DNA of 64,000 bases from Aurifilum marmelostoma (lineage: Eukaryota; Ascomycota; Sordariomycetes; Diaporthales; Cryphonectriaceae), in assembly GCA_027559495.1 (NCBI GenBank), contig JAMXSV010000010.1:2232001-2296000 (forward strand). The letters run 5' to 3'. The position numbers and the translations under genes are program-made. The notes under the pieces were generated by a model. That model did not search any database, had not been told where the DNA came from, and was given only the letters and a program-made list of their open reading frames with translations. Numbering within the stretch: the stretch's first letter is position 1; each line of letters begins with the position of its first letter. Below are positions 58,556 through 64,000 of the stretch, piece after piece.

Positions 58556-61299
58556 TATCTCCTCTACTCTTCTCTCTGGACTCGGCCCTCTTGCGTCCAC
58601 GTCAAAGCCTTTGAGGGGCCTTCTTAGCGGGCCGGGGCCAGAGACCGGACTTGACAGGCTGAGAAGGGCTGACCCCGTAGAGTGGCCGTAGTGTGACTTT
58701 ACCACCGCCACCCAGGGTAACCTGCTGAGGTCAAGTCGGGCCGAGGCAGCAAGAAAGGAAGAGAGAGAGAGAGAGGGAGAGAGAGAATCGGACCTAGACC
58801 TAGAAGTGGAGTGGACCGGACCTGGCTTGGTTCGGCCCTGTCTTTCTCGGCTGGGACGGACAGCTGATGTGACTCTCGCAGCTTGGGCGCCTGCGATATC
58901 AGGAAGGTGAGGTTGCCAAGATGCACGTCACCTGGTGGCGAGCAAGTGGGCACAATAGTAGAGGAGGGCTGAGGCAAGTGTGCTTCCGAGCAGAAGTCCA
59001 CGGGTGGAACCAATAGCTTCCTGGCTGGGTGGCTCGTCGTCCAGAGTTGAGTCAAGTCAGATCAGAAGGAGAATGAGCAAGTACTCGTCCAACGTTCTCC
59101 TCCTCAAGGACAAAGTGGCCTTAGGAAAGTGTAACGTGATCCGCCCAACAACAAAAATCCTCGCGGGACAAGACAGGACACATAATAGGACAGTTTGGCT
59201 GTTGCCTACGGGCGTCGTCTACCGTATGTCGTACATAAGAGTCCCCCACACCTACACACTAGGCTTACAACGGGGGTAGGGTGATCTTCACAGCCACCGC
59301 CAACCCAAGCAGGCCGGAATCTGGGGGAGGGACAAAGTCCGGGTCAGCCGGGTCGACCCACGCGCCGTCTCTGCAGTTTGCACACACTGCAAGGGGGGAT
59401 CACACCCGCAAGACTCGACGCCCGAAGGTGGGGCTGTTGGCTCTGTGTTCAATGCCCGACCCCCGAGCTGCAGTTGGTCGTTGAGTCCTCTCTGGGCCGA
59501 CAATTACCCACGTTCCCAACCACAACCCAGCCTGTTTTCCCCTTCTTACTACTGTAAGTATATTCTCTCTGGTTTGGTGTCAGTCACTACCTTGAGTTTT
59601 TAAACTCTTTCGTTCCAACAAAGCCCCCTTGCCCACCCCGCCGAAAACCAGGTTTACTTAAATGCTCTGTTAAGACCCAATGTGGCTGTTGGAATTTGAG
59701 TTCGCCCGGCGCCTGCCGATGACGCGTCCCCTCTCTTACAAGTACTCTGCTGCTGTATTCACACCAGCGCCAGAGACTCTGACGTGATTCTCGCTGCAGC
59801 AACTGACTTAAGGTTGTGACTTGTTTCTGACGCACAGCGGCTGGCTGTTGTCGCCAAACCGGGTTTGAGGAGGTTTGGGGTTGATCATGGCGTGCTTGTC
59901 GCCTTGCGCAAAGAAAGCAGACCCTGAATGGACATTGTCGCGGTGAAACGGCCTCAGATAACCTCACTGCAAGTACAAGCCTTGGTGGTCTAAGATATCG
60001 GCAGATGAAAGGCCTAGACTTGAAGATCACCTTTTCTACTTCCTCGAGTCCGTTAGCCGAGAGAGAGAGAGGAGAACCGACCAGTATAGGCTCTTTCCTT
60101 TTGTTCTTTTCTTGATGATTTCTCGGTACAGATCTGGGGAACTCGGTAGCGCCTTGAAGGCTTTGCTTCTCGTGGAAGGTCTTGAAGGGTTTGCCTCATT
60201 TCATGACTACTTGTCAGTGATAATTATTAGGCAAAGATTGGCCCAAAAACTTCCGACAGAGAGCCCCTCCAGCTCCATATCGACCTCGAGCGCCCCGGAC
60301 ATCAAAGCCAAGACAACAAGATGGCATAGTTGGAGGGGCGGTTTGTTCCCTCCCGCGGGGGTTGTAACGGGTCCCATATCGAAACCGGGGGCAAGCCGAC
60401 CGTTGTGATCGTCACACAACAGCCATGAGAACTGACATTCGTCTGTGATCCGCCCTCTTCACGATCGCCGATGGCTTTCTCCTCTTGATACAACACACTG
60501 CACGATGTTACGAGTACGATGATGAAAGGCCTCACAGGTCCGGAACGTCCCCACTCGCATTTTCCTATTCCCCTTCAGGTTTCGGCTTTGCTGCTTAGAC
60601 CAAGTTTCAAGGCTCAAGGCTGCTGCTCGTTCATCCTCGACCTTTTCTACGGCCTCCGAATGCCGGTCCTCCGTTGTCCGATGTGACCTGTAGTCACCAA
60701 CCACAAAAGACACAAGGCCTAGAAGCCCAGAGAAAGTGGTCCGGTTGGTGCGTCTGGTGTTCCTTGCTGTTCCTCCCCCCTCCCCTCCCCCAAAGAGCGG
60801 GCGCTGTTGTCGATATTACCTTGAGTGAGTAGTATGCAAGTCTTTCCAGCCTCACTTGTGTGCTGTTGGCTGTGGGGGTGATCATCCCGGCTTGTCCCTG
60901 TTGAGATGCTTGCAACCTGCATGTACATAGTATGTCTCTTTTCCTCCTCCTCCTCCTGCTGTTCCTTCTCCACACTAGCACGGCAGATATACATGCAGCC
61001 TTCGGATTCCCCTTGATCCACACCATCATCCCACGCCCGTCCAGCTGGGTACGTCCAGCTATGAGGTGACACCATACTTCTATCCTACACGTCCTGCTAC
61101 AAGTAAAAATAACCAGCTTCCCTTTTTCTCAGATCAGCTACTTCGTCCTCCTTTCCTTTTTCTCCTTCATTTCCTCCTCTTCGCCTTTCTCTCCTTTTCT
61201 TCTCTCCTCCGTCCGGACCTGCGGTGTTAGCAAAAAGGAGAGAGAGGAGAGGAACTTTTCGCTTCAGATGCTCACCGACGAGATCGCCTATCTTTGAAG
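58556..61299. other. 2.7-kb divergent spacer between the two membrane-protein paralogues
   Basis: A shared promoter region. Includes GAGA-rich DNA at 58757-58787 and 60059-60073 and a TCC-rich tract at 60938-60958. Open frames (for example 147 codons at 59587-60030, minus) show no family resemblance. Confidence 0.55.
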
Positions 61300-62969
61300 A
61301 TGGGCCGAAGGCTCTCGACATGTCTCGTGCTGTTGCGGGCATTTCAGCTCCTGGCAGCTTTTATCCCAGGGGCCATGAATGGCTGGCTCACCTACTACCT
61401 CTATGCCAATAAGCTGGGCCCTTCAGCTGTTATACTAGTGGTGGAGATACTGGTACGTTAATGTCATATATTCACCCGTCCGAGGGCTATCTGCCCTTTC
61501 TCAATTGGCTTTTACCGCTTATATCGAGCGTTATGGGGCTACGTTGAGTTTTCGTTCTAGGACAATTCTAACTCTTCCGTATGGCCAGGCTGCCGCCGTA
61601 TTTGTATACGCAACACTCTCGCTTTTCATCATCCATACCCGTCAGAGATCCAGGAGGACGGCCTTCTTGGTCTGCACGATATGTCTGGATGTGGTGTTCT
61701 GTTTCGTCGATATTACCATCCTGTCTCTGTTGTCCTTCACTGGTCTCCCTTCGAACTGCTCAGGGCTCACAACGACTATCTGTATGATTCGATTTCTCTT
61801 CCCCCCCGCAAGTCATTCAATGATGAATTGGTTCTGATTATTGGCTGTATTTATTAGGGTTGAAAGGGGATAAGCCAGATCTCCCCACCCGTGGCTATAG
61901 CACGATTCGCTTCAGCAACGAGCAGGATGGCCACCGAGGCGAGCTGGACAAGTATTGCAGCATGGAGCGTGGATTCTTCTTCTGCACGGTCCTCACGATG
62001 TCAGTTCCTCTCTTCTTCTTGCTCTTAGTACCCTACACGCTTTGTATATCATTGACCTCCGATCACTAACGCGGGTGACAATTGGTCTTCTCTCCTTAAG
62101 ACTCACCTTTATAATCTCAATAATTCTCTCCGTCATTCGTATCTGCGAGAACAACTACACCCGCAACAGCGAGATTCAGTACCTCCTAGACGAGAGGGAG
62201 GAGATTCTCAAGCTGGAGCTCAAGGTCCAGGAACAAGAGCTCAGCAGGTCGCAGACGCGCTCGCCCGCCATTGTGTCGCCGGCCTCCCCAAATATCTTGC
62301 CGCCTTCCCACATCCTGCCTCTAGCAGCAGCCGCAGCGCCAGTACCAAAGTTCACCCGCGACGAGGAGGCAGCAATCGAAGCATCTATTCTGGCGTCTCT
62401 TGGCCGATCCCCCATGTCACTCTCGTCTTCATCCTCATCCTCATCCGCCGCTATGCCCATGCCTCCTTCTCCTTCTTCTCCTTCCTCTATATCGTCCAGC
62501 AGATTCATGGGTGCAGGCCTCCCATCGATCCCCGAAGCGGCGGCGGCTTCTTTGTCATCTAGCCCATCACCACCACACCAGATCCTGACCATATCGCCCC
62601 AGTCGAGCCCACCTACCAGCCCATCTACTCTTGACCACCACCACCAATTCCCCCCCCTCTCCCTCCCCCATAACACCCACCATCGACCAGCATCATCCAG
62701 AAATGCTCTTAGACGAGTCGAGCGAAGAGGAACACGCCGCCAACTTGGCCATGGTGTCAGACGGATCACGGTACAGCGGCCACTTCCCGAATACCGACGG
62801 CCACGACCATGATCATGACCGCCAGCATCATCAGCTGCCTCCTTACTCGCCTGGGAACGAGAGCATCATGGATGGGCATGGGTCGGAGAGTAATGAGTTA
62901 CGGCTGAGTGGGTACGTGAAGGGTGAGACGAGGGCGCAGGATATGAAGGATGATGGGGAGTTTCAGTAA
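61300..62969 (+). CDS. Four-helix membrane protein (MARVEL-like), right paralogue, one C-run frameshift
   Basis: Exons are 61300-61452, 61589-61781, 61858-61999 and 62101-62969, with intron phases 0, 1 and 2 as in the left paralogue. Exon 3 has the same length (142) in both genes. Hydrophobic segments: LVLLRAFQLLAAFIPGAM; AAVFVYATLSLFIIH; VVFCFVDITILSLLSF; FFCTVLTM-ILTFIISIILS. Shared loop motifs are TGLPSNCSGL, RGYSTIRFS and GELDKYC. A coiled segment (EIQYLLDEREEILKLEL) and a Ser/Pro-rich tail follow. The frame breaks at C8 62650-62657 (or C5 62665-62669). Skipping one C restores a tail with HQLPPYSPGNES and YVKGETRAQDMKDDGEFQ and gives 451 residues. Function unknown. Confidence 0.75.
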
Positions 62970-63520
62970 AAGAGGCTCAGGGAAGAAAAGCAGAAACCAA
63001 ACATGAACAAGGCCAAAAAAAAAAGAAAAAAAGTATCAAGCATGGAACAGACGGAGCGTGTTCGTGGGAAGGGGAGAGAGGGTTACGGGTATTCTCCGCA
63101 GGTACTTGCTGCTCTTGAGACCCATTCTTTGGTCTGCACCACTATCCTTGGCTGCTGTGAAGCATGGGATGACTGAGTTTTCCATCCTGGCTCTTACACC
63201 TTCTCACATTACCATGTTTCGAAGGTCCATCTCCCTGTATATAAGTATTTTTCTTTCTACATTTTTCTTTTCCTTCAACGAGCTAGACGCATGTTTTTGA
63301 TACCACGAGAGGAGGAATACTGGGCGAGGGGAAAGGAAGGGCAAAGCCGATGGATGCAAAATGATGAGTCTGGAGCTCTGAATTTTAAGCTTCAACACTG
63401 GCACAGTATAGGTTCTCTTGTGTGATGTGACGGAAAATCGCATCATATGTATATTTCCGGAGTCCTCAACATTGTGCCTCATTGAACCAGCCTGACCGTG
63501 ATGGGCATCCCATACACTGA
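62970..63520. other. Convergent spacer before the GH92 gene
   Basis: This is the 3' flank of the right paralogue and of the GH92 gene. No feature seen. Confidence 0.5.
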
Positions 63521-64000
63521 TCACAGACCCATAAACATCCTGGCCGTCGAAGAAGCAGAGTAACTCGGCGGGCGATCCGCCTCAGCCGTGCCCCAAGAAG
63601 AAGACTCGGTGGCACCCAGCACCAGCTCCATGGTCCACCCCTCGGTGAAGAACTCGTGCCCGATCCAGTTCTTTGTCCAGGGCTGTCCGTTCACAGTAAC
63701 ATTCTGTATATAGATATTCTGATAGGCCGCATCATCCCAACCCGCCACGACGGTGATTGTGGCTGTCTTGCCCGTCACAGAGTGCGTGATGTTCACGCCC
63801 TGGAAGAAGGGGGCCGATATCAAGTAGACGTTCTGCCCGGCCACGGGGAAGAGGCCGATCATGCTGAAGAAGACGAACGCGCCCATGGCGCTGCTGTCAT
63901 CATTGCCAGGTAGTCCGGCGTTCGTGTCGTTGAAGGCAGCGGGGATATACGTGTGGATCCGGCTGGCGGACAGGCCTGGTCTGCCTGCGTAGTGGTACAG
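63521..64000 (-). CDS. GH92 alpha-mannosidase, C-terminal part (5' end outside window)
   Basis: This 159-codon end of a family GH92 exo-alpha-mannosidase is open to the window edge. Visible blocks are LYHYAGRPGLSASRI at the edge, then GLPGNDDSSAMGAFVFFSMI with the paired Asp residues typical of the GH92 catalytic domain. These are followed by GLFPVAGQNVYLISAPFF and a C-terminal beta-rich part (ATITVVAGWDDAAYQNIYIQ, VTVNGQPWTKNWIGHEFF). Fungal GH92 enzymes are often secreted, Ca-dependent alpha-1,2-mannosidases acting on mannans or N-glycans. Signal peptide and N-terminal domain are not in view. Confidence 0.92.
   Translation of the reverse strand: MYHYAGRPGLSASRIHTYIPAAFNDTNAGLPGNDDSSAMGAFVFFSMIGLFPVAGQNVYLISAPFFQGVNITHSVTGKTATITVVAGWDDAAYQNIYIQNVTVNGQPWTKNWIGHEFFTEGWTMELVLGATESSSWGTAEADRPPSYSASSTARMFMGL

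Noticed and set aside
59587..60030. 147-codon open frame (-) between the membrane-protein paralogues
   Set aside because: Arg/Gln-rich without motif; likely chance.
5114..62657. Programmed ribosomal +1 frameshifting at C runs
   Set aside because: There is no common codon context or stop at the shift sites, the run lengths differ, and the genes are unrelated. A sequencing or assembly artefact explains the same data more simply, pending read checks.

Overview
The window is nuclear DNA from a filamentous ascomycete, most likely a Sordariomycete-type Pezizomycotina. Genes sit on both strands with long spacers. They carry short introns (about 50-180 bp) with GT..AG borders and CT[A/G]AC-type branch points. 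The families present (seipin, HET, DUF7918, GDS1 winged helix, GH30, GH92, G1 peptidase) are typical of moulds. I saw no rRNA, CRISPR array, origin or intact transposon, and no tRNA by eye.

Layout from left to right: the 3' end of a copper amine oxidase (+); a 3.8-kb spacer; a secreted G1 glutamic peptidase (+); an SGNH/PAF-acetylhydrolase-like esterase followed in frame by a second reading frame (-); a beta-lactamase-fold serine hydrolase (-); a DUF7918 protein (-); seipin (-); an F-BAR/SH3 cytokinesis protein (-) divergent from NOT1, the CCR4-NOT scaffold (+); a low-complexity spacer; a GDS1-type winged-helix regulator (+); another low-complexity spacer; mannosyl-3-phosphoglycerate synthase (-); an OMS1-like mitochondrial methyltransferase (-); a secreted GH30 glycanase (-); a HET-domain protein (-); an IMPACT-family protein (+); the EFM7 eEF1A methyltransferase (+); two divergent, evidently paralogous four-helix membrane proteins (- and +); and the 3' end of a GH92 alpha-mannosidase (-). 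These genes do not form one pathway. It is an ordinary mix of housekeeping, secreted-hydrolase and compatible-solute genes.

The most striking signal runs across genes. At least six, probably seven, otherwise intact coding sequences are broken by exactly one extra base inside a C/G homopolymer of 5-8. Two are in the G1 peptidase and one each in F-BAR, NOT1, GDS1 and the right-hand membrane paralogue; a weaker case is the frame after the SGNH gene. Removing one base restores both family homology and every downstream splice phase. Because NOT1 is an essential scaffold, a systematic assembly or sequencing artefact is the leading explanation. Real C-tract expansion, or tolerance of it, is the alternative to test. 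No convincing new multi-gene system was found. The best biological leads are the fungal mannosylglycerate-pathway enzyme with a long insertion, the TAG-ATG in-frame continuation after the SGNH hydrolase, and the divergent membrane-protein pair.
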